Assembly: GCF_018131005.1 (NCBI RefSeq)
Contig: NZ_JAFCJK010000001.1
Coordinates: 186,001 to 250,000, forward strand
Source of the DNA: Bradyrhizobium lablabi
Lineage (GTDB): Bacteria; Pseudomonadota; Alphaproteobacteria; Rhizobiales; Xanthobacteraceae
Direction: 5' to 3'
DNA: 64,000 nt
Shown here piece by piece: positions 44,393 to 52,025 of the stretch (position 1 is its first letter; every line of letters begins with the position of its first letter). A program made the translations under genes and the position numbers. A model generated the notes under the pieces. It ran no database searches. It worked only from the letters and a program-made list of their open reading frames with translations, and had not been told where the DNA came from.

Positions 44393-44431
44393 TAGCAAAT
44401 TACTCATCTGGCTAATTTTGGGGCCTTTGCG

Positions 44432-44686
44432 ATGAATGAGCTTCGCGCTGAACGTCTCCAGGTCATGTTGTCGCCCGAGGAGTTGGCGGCTCTCGACGAT
44501 TTTCGCTTCAAACACCGCATGCCGACCCGTGCCGCGGCGGTTCGCGAGCTTCTCAAGCTCGGCCTTTCCGGCTCGGGTGTCATTGCGACCGTCGGCGTAA
44601 AGTCCAGCGACTACGGCGTGTTCGATCGCGGTCCGGACGGGCATACTCAGACAGATTTGGGTTCTGGGGCGGGCGAGGAGAACTGA
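44432..44686 (+). CDS. ribbon-helix-helix-like small protein
   Basis: The 84-residue protein starts MNELRAERLQVMLSPEELAA and continues LDDFRFKHRMPTRAAAVREL then LKLGLSG. That is a beta strand and two helices typical of a ribbon-helix-helix DNA-binding fold (LQVMLSPEELAALD, PTRAAAVRELL). A disordered Gly/Asp tail follows. It may be a small regulator; it has no toxin partner next to it. A perfect sigma-EcfG box precedes it. Confidence 0.65.
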   Translation: MNELRAERLQVMLSPEELAALDDFRFKHRMPTRAAAVRELLKLGLSGSGVIATVGVKSSDYGVFDRGPDGHTQTDLGSGAGEEN

Positions 44687-44730
44687 GCACGCCTCGTGCG
44701 GAGGTGCATCACCGCCGCACGAGGGGTCCC

Positions 44731-44868
44731 TCATGTGATGACGAAATCCACGATCACCTTCAGAAGGCCGACGGCCAGCGCCGACGAACACAACGCCGCG
44801 CCGAGATCCGCCAAATAGAGCAACTGCTCCCTCTGCTCCGCATCAAGTTGCGCTATCGCCTTGCGCAT
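44731..44868 (-). CDS. 45-residue membrane protein
   Basis: The frame MRKAIAQLDAEQREQLLYLA continues DLGAALCSSALAVGLLKVIV DFVIT. AAGGAG lies 7 bases before ATG 44868, an ideal ribosome site. It overlaps the end of the DUF3606 gene by 26 bases, so the two are coupled. One amphipathic helix and one hydrophobic helix are predicted. The function is unknown. Confidence 0.6.
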   Translation of the reverse strand: MRKAIAQLDAEQREQLLYLADLGAALCSSALAVGLLKVIVDFVIT

Positions 44869-45037
44869 GGCCAAGCTCCTTCCTCACCGCTTTTGCCGAG
44901 TTGCCGACCTTGTCGACGACCTTCTGAAGCTGCTCCCGGGAAACGCCCAGATGCTTGGTCCAGTACTGAACCTCGTGCGGTTCGTGCATGTTGATCTTGC
45001 TGCGGTCCTGAAAACCCGTCTTCCTGAGATCATCCAT
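44843..45037 (-). CDS. DUF3606 protein
   Basis: The 64-residue protein MDDLRKTGFQDRSKINMHEP continues HEVQYWTKHLGVSREQLQKV and VDKVGNSAKAVRKELG. The D-x-x-x-INxHEPHEVxYWTKxLGVSxEQL pattern defines DUF3606, a small helix-turn-helix-like domain of unknown role that is abundant in rhizobia. GGAG precedes ATG 45037. Confidence 0.85.
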   Translation of the reverse strand: MDDLRKTGFQDRSKINMHEPHEVQYWTKHLGVSREQLQKVVDKVGNSAKAVRKELGHAQGDSAT

Positions 45038-45066
45038 CGCTCATCTCCGACTGTTCAGACACAGCA

Positions 45067-45297
45067 TCAGCAGGCCCGCGCGACCGCCCCGCGCTCCGAG
45101 CGGAAACGCCGGTAGGCATCGATCGCCTTGTTGGAAAGCAACAGCTTGCGGCGCTCGCCGTGCCTGATCATGTCTTCCATCGTGTCGAGCAGCACGCTGC
45201 TGGCCACGTAGGGATCGCCAAGCTCGCCGACTCGCTCGAGATAGTCCCAGGCGATCCGAAACGAATTTTCGACAAGGACTGGAATCGGTTCGTGCAT
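45067..45297 (-). CDS. small protein, possibly from a leaderless mRNA
   Basis: The 76-residue frame MHEPIPVLVENSFRIAWDYL continues ERVGELGDPYVASSVLLDTM and EDMIRHGERRKLLLSNKAID. It is a soluble helical protein with no family name known to me. No Shine-Dalgarno site is visible. A perfect sigma-EcfG box has its -10 part only 8 bases before the ATG, so transcription could start at or next to the start codon. Confidence 0.65.
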   Translation of the reverse strand: MHEPIPVLVENSFRIAWDYLERVGELGDPYVASSVLLDTMEDMIRHGERRKLLLSNKAIDAYRRFRSERGAVARAC

Positions 45298-45305
45298 GAA
45301 TTAAG

Positions 45306-45330
45306 AACGCGGCGCGCAGGCGTCCGTTCC
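45306..45330 (-). promoter_or_regulatory. candidate sigma-EcfG promoter close to the start of the gene at 45297
   Basis: On the minus strand GGAAC (45330-45326), a 16-base spacer and CGTT (45309-45306) match the consensus exactly. Only 8 bases separate the -10 box from ATG 45297. Confidence 0.62.
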
Positions 45331-45343
45331 TCAAGCGTTGCGG

Positions 45344-46225
45344 TCATGCTTTCTGCAGCGCAAGCGTCACGCCGCCGAGCGTCAGCGCCATCGCACCGAT
45401 CTCGCGCAGGCCTAGCGGCTCTCCGAGAATCATCGCGGCCGAGACCACGCCGATCACTGGCACCAGCAGCATGCCGGTCGAGGCCGAGGTCGGTGGCAGG
45501 CGACGCAAGGTCTCGAACCAGGTGAGATAGCAGATGCCCATCGGCATCAGCGTCATGTAGACGAAGCAGCCGATCCCGAACGGAGTAATCGCGGCATAGT
45601 CCGCCTGCTCGAACAGCACGCCCAGGATCAGCATCGCGAAGCAGCCGATGCCGACCTGCCAGGCGACCACGGCGAGTGGCGGCATCGGCAATTGCTTGCG
45701 GTTCACCACATTGCCAAGCGCGAACAGGATGGCGCAGGCGAGCGCCAGCGCGATGCCGATCAGCTTGCCGGCGCTGAAGGCGAAGCCGTTGCCGCCGAGC
45801 AGCAGCGCGACGCCGGCGACGCCAAGCACCAGTGCCGCGAGGTCACGGAGCGTCGGGCGGACGTGCAGCAGCGGCCAGGCGAACAGCATGGCCCAGATCG
45901 GCATGGTGTAGGCGAGCAGCGCGCCCTCGCCGACGGTGACAAATTTCATCGCCATGGTGCCAAAGCCCATCCAGGCGAATACGTTTGTGAAGGACGCGAA
46001 CAACAGCCGCGGGATCGCCTCGCGCGGGACGGCGAGCGATTGTCCGCGCGACAGCGCCAGCGTGCCGAGGATTACGGCGGCGCAGACGCCGGCCAGGCCG
46101 CGAGCGAACAGCGGCGGCCATTGCTGCAGCAACAACTTCATCAGCGGCCAGTTCAGCGCCCAGCCGAACGCGGTCACCAGGAGGCAGAGAAAGCCGATTG
46201 ATCGGTGGTGCCGCGCCGTATCCAT
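45344..46225 (-). CDS. EamA/DMT family transporter
   Basis: The 293-residue membrane protein has ten helices and two EamA repeats: IGFLCLLVTAFGWALNWPLM at the start, GEGALLAYTMPIWAMLFAWP before the second half, and AMILGEPLGLREIGAMALTL near the end. It is probably an exporter of amino acids or related metabolites. It is not a close relative of the DMT gene at 40440. The stop lies beyond the small stress gene start, with a 46-base gap. Confidence 0.88.
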   Translation of the reverse strand: MDTARHHRSIGFLCLLVTAFGWALNWPLMKLLLQQWPPLFARGLAGVCAAVILGTLALSRGQSLAVPREAIPRLLFASFTNVFAWMGFGTMAMKFVTVGEGALLAYTMPIWAMLFAWPLLHVRPTLRDLAALVLGVAGVALLLGGNGFAFSAGKLIGIALALACAILFALGNVVNRKQLPMPPLAVVAWQVGIGCFAMLILGVLFEQADYAAITPFGIGCFVYMTLMPMGICYLTWFETLRRLPPTSASTGMLLVPVIGVVSAAMILGEPLGLREIGAMALTLGGVTLALQKA

Positions 46226-46326
46226 GGCGACCGCTTAGCAGGCGGGGACGCAAGCCTCCACACCGCGCGGTGCATGCGGGGCCGTGCGAAATGCACGCGA
46301 AACGTTGGCGTCCGGACGGTCCGCCG

Positions 46327-46600
46327 TCATGCGAAGGCCGCCAGCGTCACCCGTGGCCAGGTCTTGCTTTGCCGCGCGGCCGCGAGCTTGATGGCCCAGG
46401 CATCCACCAGGCTTGCAATGACGAGGCGGCCGGTCCCCCGCACATCCGGCAGTCTCATTGTCGGCGTCCCGAGTTGGAGCGCGATCACACCATGCACCGC
46501 CGAGAGCAGCGCGGTCGCGAGCCGCGCCGGCAGGCCGGAGGCCGGCTCGGCGCCGTGCGTGGTCAGGAACTCGCGCACCGAGACCACGAAGATCTCGTAG
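46327..46600 (-). pseudogene. TetR-type regulator remnant (C-terminal part)
   Basis: The frame ends at 46327 and reads VSVREFLTTHGAEPASGLPA, then LLSAVHGVIALQLGTPTMRL and GRLVIASLVDAW. The AVHGVIALQLGTP and LVDAW elements resemble the ligand-domain end of TetR/AcrR regulators. No helix-turn-helix domain lies upstream; at about 46600 the sequence changes to the antisense of a cytochrome P450 tail. It is read as a truncated, dead regulator. The family match is by eye and moderate. Confidence 0.45.
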
Positions 46601-46837
46601 CGCTGGGAACGCGCTGACCAACCCGACATTACCCGCCGCCTCTCCGGGCAACTGGGCTTTGGGGTCGGCATCCATGGCTGCGTCGGCCAGATGGTGGCGC
46701 GCCTTGAGGCCGAAGCCGTGCGCTCGGCGCTCGCCGCGCGCGTCCGGACCATTGAGATCGCTGGCGACGTCGCCTTTCGCGACAGCAGCGGCTTGCGGGC
46801 GCTCAGCACGATGCCGGTTCGCGTCGCGCCGAAATAA
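46601..46837 (+). pseudogene. cytochrome P450 remnant (heme-binding C-terminus)
   Basis: Directly after a TAG, the frame reads RWERADQPDITRRLSGQLGF, then GVGIHGCVGQMVARLEAEAV and ends STMPVRVAPK. The heme-loop FGxGxHxCxGQ with its cysteine, and the preceding RWE-AD-DITRR element, are diagnostic of a bacterial P450. About 320 N-terminal residues, including the oxygen-binding helix and ExxR, are missing. It cannot be functional. It meets the TetR remnant back to back at 46600. Confidence 0.85.
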
Positions 46838-46865
46838 AAAACCGGCGTACCTTGTGGTACGCCGG
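46832..46865 (-). terminator. intrinsic terminator of phyR
   Basis: On the minus strand a perfect 10-bp stem (CCGGCGTACC / GGTACGCCGG, 4-base loop) is followed by TTTTTTATTT. It lies 32 bases after the phyR stop. Confidence 0.88.
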
Positions 46866-46897
46866 CGCAGTTGACCAGTTTACGTAAACTCAGGACG

Positions 46898-47707
46898 TCA
46901 TGCCGAGGCGGCTCGCGGCGCACGATTGCGCGAATTGCGCTGGAAGAACAGCGCCTGGCTCGCCACCGCCGACACCATCGCCGGCTGGAACGGCTTCGAG
47001 ATCAGGAAGGCTGGCTCCGGCCGCTCGCCAGTGAGGAAGCGCTCCGGGTATGCCGTGATGAACACCACCGGCACCTCGAAAGTCCGCAGCAATTCGTTGA
47101 CGGCATCGAGGCCCGAGGAGCCGTCGGCAAGCTGGATGTCAGCGAGAATCAGGCCGGGCTTCTTGTTCTTGGCGAGCGCCACTGCATCCGAATGAGTACG
47201 GGCGACGCCAATGACGTTGTGGCCGAGACCTCTGATCAGGCTCTCCAGGTCCATGGCGATGAAGGTCTCGTCCTCGATGATCAGCACATCGGTGGCGATC
47301 TCGGCGGCCATCTCGCGACCGGCGGCATCGGTCAGCTTGCGCGTCTCGGCGATATCCGTGCCGAGGATGTAGGCCACTTCTTCCTCCGAGAAACCCTCGA
47401 GCGAGAGCAGCAGGAAGGCCTGCCGCGGCAGGGGCGTGATATTCGAGAGCCGGCGCTCGGGCGGCAGCGACAGCGTCGCCACGTCGCCGTTGTCACCGTT
47501 CACCGAGACCGAATTCCAGATCTGGGTGAACAGGCGAAACAGCCCGGCGCGGGCGCCGTGCGTTTCGTCAAGCAGCGAGGAATCCTGCAGCAGGGCCTCG
47601 AGCATGGCCCCGACATAGGCGTCTCCCGACGCCTGGTTTCCAGTCAGCGCACGGGCGTAGCGGCGCAACAGCGGCAAATGTTCAGCAACGAGCTGCGATC
47701 GGGACAT
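46898..47707 (-). CDS. phyR: PhyR, general stress response regulator (sigma-like/receiver)
   Basis: The 269-residue protein has an N-terminal ECF-sigma-like domain (MSRSQLVAEHLPLLRRYARA, RQAFLLLSLEGFSEEEVAYI) and a C-terminal receiver domain (DVLIIEDETFIAMDLESLIR, the phosphoacceptor D in LILADIQLADGSSG, TAYPERFLTG, and K in ISKPFQ). Phosphorylated PhyR binds NepR and so frees sigma EcfG. ATG 47707 is the family start; the longer frame to 47845 crosses the promoter region. The divergent nepR-ecfG pair confirms the assignment. Confidence 0.96.
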   Translation of the reverse strand: MSRSQLVAEHLPLLRRYARALTGNQASGDAYVGAMLEALLQDSSLLDETHGARAGLFRLFTQIWNSVSVNGDNGDVATLSLPPERRLSNITPLPRQAFLLLSLEGFSEEEVAYILGTDIAETRKLTDAAGREMAAEIATDVLIIEDETFIAMDLESLIRGLGHNVIGVARTHSDAVALAKNKKPGLILADIQLADGSSGLDAVNELLRTFEVPVVFITAYPERFLTGERPEPAFLISKPFQPAMVSAVASQALFFQRNSRNRAPRAASA

Positions 47708-47817
47708 TCCCACTCCATCCTTCTTTGGCCAGGTCGGCCTGAAACGCGTTGTCTGGGGCGGCTCTGGGGCGGCAAATTCCCAACTGATCAGGCTACCCCG
47801 GTTCCCCGCATGCCCGA

Positions 47818-47843
47818 TTACGCGCGAAAAGCCAAAAGGTTCC
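47818..47843 (-). promoter_or_regulatory. candidate sigma-EcfG promoter of phyR
   Basis: On the minus strand GGAAC (47843-47839), a 16-base spacer and CGTA (47822-47819) match the consensus except for the last base. Confidence 0.42.
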
Positions 47844-47850
47844 ACGAAAA

Positions 47851-47870
47851 AGTTCCGGACGTCCGGAACT
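47851..47870. promoter_or_regulatory. 20-bp perfect palindrome between phyR and nepR
   Basis: AGTTCCGGACGTCCGGAACT is its own reverse complement and sets two GGAAC boxes back to back in the divergent promoter region. The rightward box is the -35 element of the proposed nepR promoter. Confidence 0.6.
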
Positions 47871-47889
47871 TTCAGCGCAACTTTGCATT
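47865..47889 (+). promoter_or_regulatory. candidate sigma-EcfG promoter of nepR-ecfG
   Basis: GGAAC (47865-47869), a 16-base spacer and CATT (47886-47889) lie about 95 bases before nepR, consistent with autoregulation of the stress sigma factor. The -10 part differs from CGTT by one base. Confidence 0.55.
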
Positions 47890-47984
47890 AGCTCTCGACC
47901 GAAGAGCGATGTGGCCAGCCTCTCATTTCGAGGATACTGCTTGGAAATCAGAGACTTAACTCCCGGGGAAGCGTGGATCAGATC

Positions 47985-48191
47985 ATGAAGGAAGTAAAGA
48001 AGCAGGGCGGGCTCAACGCCGAGATTCAATCACGAATCGGACACCAGCTTCGCGCCATGTACGACGACGTGGTGCGCCAGGGTGTGCCTGACCGCTTTGC
48101 GGAGCTGATTCGCAAACTCGACGGGCCTGAGGCCGCAGCCGCAGCGGCTGCGGCTGGGGGCGATACCGACAAGAACAATGGAGGGGACTAA
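47985..48191 (+). CDS. nepR: NepR anti-sigma factor
   Basis: The 68-residue protein MKEVKKQGGLNAEIQSRIGH, QLRAMYDDVVRQGVPDRFAE, LIRKLD has the complete NepR core (IQxxIGxQLRAMYDDVVxQxVPDRFxxLL). It binds EcfG in the unstressed cell and PhyR-P in stress. An Ala-rich and polar tail follows. GTG 47973 is a possible upstream start. The stop TAA overlaps the ATG of ecfG by one base, so the anti-sigma and sigma factors are translated together. Confidence 0.95.
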   Translation: MKEVKKQGGLNAEIQSRIGHQLRAMYDDVVRQGVPDRFAELIRKLDGPEAAAAAAAAGGDTDKNNGGD

Positions 48192-48736
48192 TGCCTCTCA
48201 CTAACCAACTTCGCGACGACATTCTGGCGGCGGTACCGAGTCTGCGTGCGTTCGCGATCTCGCTGTCCGGTAATGGCGACCGCGCCGATGATCTGGTGCA
48301 GGAGACCCTGCTGCGAGCGATCGCCAATATCGACTCGTTCCAACCGGGCTCGAACCTGCCGGCGTGGCTGTTCACCATCTTGCGCAACCTGTTTCGGTCC
48401 GATTATCGGAAGCGGCGCCGCGAGGTGGAGGACGCCGAGGGCAACTATGCGAAGACCCTGAAGAGCCAGCCTTCGCAGTCTGCGCATCTGGAATTCGAGG
48501 AATTCCGCGCCGCGCTCGACAAGCTGCCGCAGGACCAGCGCGAGGCACTGATCCTGGTCGGTGCCTCCGGCTTCTCCTACGAAGACGCGGCGGCGATCTG
48601 CGGCTGCGCGGTAGGCACCATCAAGAGCCGCGTCAATCGCGCGCGATCGAAGCTGAGTGCCCTGCTCTATGTCGACAGCGCCGAAGATTTCGGTCCCGAC
48701 AATACCGTGCGCGCCGTGATCGGAAATGGCGGATAG
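48191..48736 (+). CDS. ecfG: ECF sigma factor EcfG, general stress response
   Basis: The 181-residue sigma factor has region 2 (DRADDLVQETLLRAIANIDS, FTILRNLFRSDYRKRRRE) and region 4 (LPQDQREALILVGASGFSYE, GCAVGTIKSRVNRARSKL). With the neighbouring nepR and phyR it is the EcfG group that directs RNA polymerase to GGAAC-N16/17-CGTT promoters. GGAGG of the nepR end serves as ribosome site. An intrinsic terminator follows 16 bases after the stop. Confidence 0.95.
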   Translation: MPLTNQLRDDILAAVPSLRAFAISLSGNGDRADDLVQETLLRAIANIDSFQPGSNLPAWLFTILRNLFRSDYRKRRREVEDAEGNYAKTLKSQPSQSAHLEFEEFRAALDKLPQDQREALILVGASGFSYEDAAAICGCAVGTIKSRVNRARSKLSALLYVDSAEDFGPDNTVRAVIGNGG

Positions 48737-48751
48737 CCGAGAGACATGGTG

Positions 48752-48786
48752 ATAACGGCGGCCCCATCGGGCCGCCGTTATGTTTT
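48752..48786 (+). terminator. intrinsic terminator of nepR-ecfG
   Basis: ATAACGGCGGCCC and GGGCCGCCGTTAT form a perfect 13-bp stem with a 4-base loop, followed by GTTTT. Confidence 0.85.
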
Positions 48787-48830
48787 GGTGGGCGCATTTT
48801 GCGCTCACAACATCGATCGGCTCGGACAAC

Positions 48831-48862
48831 AAAAAAGGTGGGCACGATTCGCTTTGCCCACC
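48831..48862 (-). terminator. intrinsic terminator, leftward
   Basis: On the minus strand GGTGGGCA and TGCCCACC pair (10-base loop) and TTTTTTG follows. It would end the transcript of the 27-residue gene at 48941. Confidence 0.72.
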
Positions 48863-48898
48863 CCGCGGTTCTGCGGTTGTCCGGATATTTCACAGCCA

Positions 48899-48940
48899 GA
48901 GCATTACCGGTTCTGATTCAATCAGAACCGAAAATGCTCA
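48899..48940. repeat. palindromic repeat AGAGCATT...AATGCTCA
   Basis: GAGCATTACCGGTTCTGATT is followed by AATCAGAACCGAAAATGCTC as an almost perfect inverted repeat of about 20 bp arms. It is a known type of rhizobial intergenic palindrome built around AATCAGAACCG. Confidence 0.7.
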
Positions 48941-49024
48941 CTAGTGGAGGCCGCCGAAGACGTAGATCAGCACCAGGATCGGAATCGGTACGCCGAGCAC
49001 CCACAACAAGAGATAACGTCCCAT
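48941..49024 (-). CDS. 27-residue one-helix membrane protein
   Basis: The frame reads MGRYLLLWVLGVPIPILVLI YVFGGLH. GGAGGAG lies 8 bases before ATG 49024. The pattern MGRYLLLWLLGIPIPILxLIxxFGGLH occurs, as I recall, as a tiny conserved protein in many rhizobia, usually unannotated. Function unknown; a GGAAC-N16-CATT box lies upstream. Confidence 0.68.
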   Translation of the reverse strand: MGRYLLLWVLGVPIPILVLIYVFGGLH

Positions 49025-49060
49025 CAGCACATCTCCTCCATCGCAATCTGACCGCGAGTC

Positions 49061-49085
49061 AATGCACGCTGGAAGCAGACGTTCC
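49061..49085 (-). promoter_or_regulatory. candidate sigma-EcfG promoter of the 27-residue gene
   Basis: On the minus strand GGAAC (49085-49081), a 16-base spacer and CATT (49064-49061), the same -10 variant as before nepR, lie 36 bases before ATG 49024. Confidence 0.45.
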
Positions 49086-49202
49086 GGCGGACATCGCACC
49101 AGAGCGTCCGCTATTCCGCGGGCGTTATGGCGTTTTCGAGCGAAGTGGATGCGGGATCGCGTGAAGAAAACGTCAAAAGAAGCTGGCTTCTGCGCTTGGC
49201 CG

Positions 49203-50876
49203 TTACTTGGCCGGCCGCACCGGGGCTGAGAATTGCTCGGTGCGGTCGCGCTCGCTCATATCGACGACGGTATCCATCGGCGCGGTGAGTTCGTAGACGT
49301 AGGAGACGTCGGTGAAATAGCGCTTGGCGGTGCCGCCGAGCGCCTCGGGCGCAACGCGATCGAGCAGGATCAGCCCGAAATCGCTGTCCGCCCGGCGCGT
49401 CGCCTGACTGGTATTGAACTCCTCCCAGCGGAAATGGAACAGCGCATCCGCGGCCTCGCCGTTGATCTCCCAATTCGCGACGATGTGCGGATGCTTGCCG
49501 ACCAGCGACAGGCCCTCGTCGGAATGCGAGGCGAGCTCGAAGAACAACAGAGAAAGCGATTGCGCAGCGCGGGCACTGACGGTGATGTCGGGACCGTTCA
49601 CGGCGATGCGATCAGCGTGCGGGATCGAGCGCGACTCGAACAGGCCCTTCAACTGCACGCCCTGCCATTGACTTTCGCTGAGCAGCGTCACCACGTTCGA
49701 CATCGCGTGGATGCGGCCGATCAGCAGTTCGCGCGCCACGTCAATGTCGGAGCCGTGGCGAAGCGTGCGCGTCACGATCGACTGGATCACCGCAAGAATG
49801 TTCTTTACGCGATGATTGAGTTCGTCGATGACGGCTGTCAGCCGGCGCTCGAAGCCGATCCTGACCTCGATCTCGCGGCTGAGACGCAGGTTGTTGTAGG
49901 CGACATAGCCGAACAGGCCGCAGACGATGCCGGTCAGCGCGAGCCCGATCGCCGCGACGATCGTCGCCGTCTGTTGCGCGCGCACCGTCGCATTGCTCTT
50001 GGCGTAATAGTCGAGCGACCAGTCGCGGCCGCCGAACGTCACGGTGCGCACGATCGAGGGCGCCGGTCCGCCCTCGCGTGCCGTGCGCGAGGTGACAACG
50101 CCCTGCTCGTTAGCGGTGAACTCGTCGTTGGCATCGCGCGGATCCTTCAGCGCCACCGCAAACAGCGAAGTGTCGTCGTTGGTCAGCATCAGCGACGCGA
50201 GCTCGTAGGAGAAGGTGATAAAGCCGGCTGGCTCGGAAGCTCCGTCCTGGAACACAGGCGCCGCCAGCACGACCCCAACCGGGCCGTTCTGCCGCAGCAG
50301 CGGGATCGGATCCGACGCCACCGGCTTGGCGTCCGCCATGGCCCGCGCGAGCATCGGACCGACCACGGAGTGGCGATCAAAGGCGCGGCCCGGGACGCTC
50401 ATGGTTTCCGGGTTGCGCGGCTCGACGTCCATCAGCACGTTGATCGGCCGGTCGATCGCCTTGAGGTCGAGCGGCTGGTCGTCGAAATCCCGGATCGTGG
50501 GATTGGTGAAGCCGGCGCTCTTCAGCTCCGCCTCTGCCGCCGGCAATTCGTTCGGCTTCAGCCGCGCGATCCAGGCGGCCACCACGAAATCGGTCTTGAA
50601 GGCATAGATCGCCGAGCGGAGCGGCTGCAGCATGTTGGCCTTCACCATCGACGGCGCACGGAACAGTCCGGACGCCACCCGCGCCAACAGCTCGCGTTCG
50701 GTCAGGCGGTCCTGCACAAGGCTCGCATGAACGTCGATCGCCCGCGCGAGCGCGATGCTGTCGAGCGCCAGCTCCTGGTCGTGCACCCGATAGGCCGCGA
50801 GACCGGAGAGCAGAACTCCGATCAGGGCGATCAAGGCGACAATAAAGCCCAGCCGAACCACTCGCTTACTCGGCAA
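49203..50876 (-). CDS. membrane sensor histidine kinase of the HRXXN/HWE-like type
   Basis: The protein has a signal-anchor helix (RLGFIVALIALIGVLLSGLA), a periplasmic CHASE-like sensor of about 270 residues, a second helix (ATIVAAIGLALTGIVCGLFG) and a HisKA_2-type dimerisation helix with the phospho-accepting histidine in ELNHRVKNILAVIQS. An atypical HATPase domain ends it. HRXXN kinases are known to feed PhyR in the alphaproteobacterial stress response, and this gene lies 1.5 kb from phyR-nepR-ecfG, so it is a good candidate PhyR kinase. The start is uncertain: TTG 50876 gives about 557 residues, while the frame stays open to ATG 51068. Confidence 0.82.
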   Translation of the reverse strand: MPSKRVVRLGFIVALIALIGVLLSGLAAYRVHDQELALDSIALARAIDVHASLVQDRLTERELLARVASGLFRAPSMVKANMLQPLRSAIYAFKTDFVVAAWIARLKPNELPAAEAELKSAGFTNPTIRDFDDQPLDLKAIDRPINVLMDVEPRNPETMSVPGRAFDRHSVVGPMLARAMADAKPVASDPIPLLRQNGPVGVVLAAPVFQDGASEPAGFITFSYELASLMLTNDDTSLFAVALKDPRDANDEFTANEQGVVTSRTAREGGPAPSIVRTVTFGGRDWSLDYYAKSNATVRAQQTATIVAAIGLALTGIVCGLFGYVAYNNLRLSREIEVRIGFERRLTAVIDELNHRVKNILAVIQSIVTRTLRHGSDIDVARELLIGRIHAMSNVVTLLSESQWQGVQLKGLFESRSIPHADRIAVNGPDITVSARAAQSLSLLFFELASHSDEGLSLVGKHPHIVANWEINGEAADALFHFRWEEFNTSQATRRADSDFGLILLDRVAPEALGGTAKRYFTDVSYVYELTAPMDTVVDMSERDRTEQFSAPVRPAK

Positions 50877-51162
50877 TCCGGAATTGGCAACACGTGATGG
50901 AAGGCATTTGACGTCTGCGGGCGGTAACAGAACAAGATGCGATGAGCGCCAACCGCAGCGGACTATGGAATAGCGATCAACGATGCGCAACTGAAGCCGG
51001 TCGGCAGCATTAACGGCGGGCTGCCATCCGGCCGATCCTTGCCGGCACCAGAGGTTGCTAATCGGCAAGGCCGGATTTTGTTCCGTCTTTTCAGCAACAT
51101 TCTTGCGGCGGACCGTCGCACGCCGTCATGTGAGCAAGATTGCTCCCCGGCAAGGCCCTTGC

Positions 51163-51194
51163 CCCGGCGACAACGGCAACGCCGTCGCGCCGGG
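51163..51194 (-). terminator. possible hairpin terminator after ureG
   Basis: CCCGGCG and CGCCGGG pair around an inner ACGGC/GCCGT stem, 28 bases beyond the ureG stop on the minus strand. There is no T-run, so termination would be weak or Rho-assisted. Confidence 0.35.
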
Positions 51195-51221
51195 ATCAGA
51201 GCCGGATGCGTGCCATAAAGA

Positions 51222-51866
<645 letters not shown>

Positions 51867-52025
51867 ATCAGATGCTCTTTCCCTGTCGCCCCGGCGAAAG
51901 TCGGGACCCATAACCACAAATGGAGATTGCTGACGCGGGTCGCCGCCCCGGTCCGGTGTATCCACGATCACCGGCAGATATCATTTTCGGGTTTCGCCGG
52001 GACAATGCGTGGGGAGATCTGCGCG

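Noticed and set aside
44432..44686. RHH-like protein as an antitoxin
   Set aside because: No toxin-like gene follows or precedes it on the same strand; the next genes run the other way.
46600..46720. Minus-strand frame that looks like a TetR segment (ARHHLADAAMDADPKAQ)
   Set aside because: It is the exact antisense of the P450 heme-loop segment, whose plus-strand motif FGVGIHGCVGQ is far more specific.
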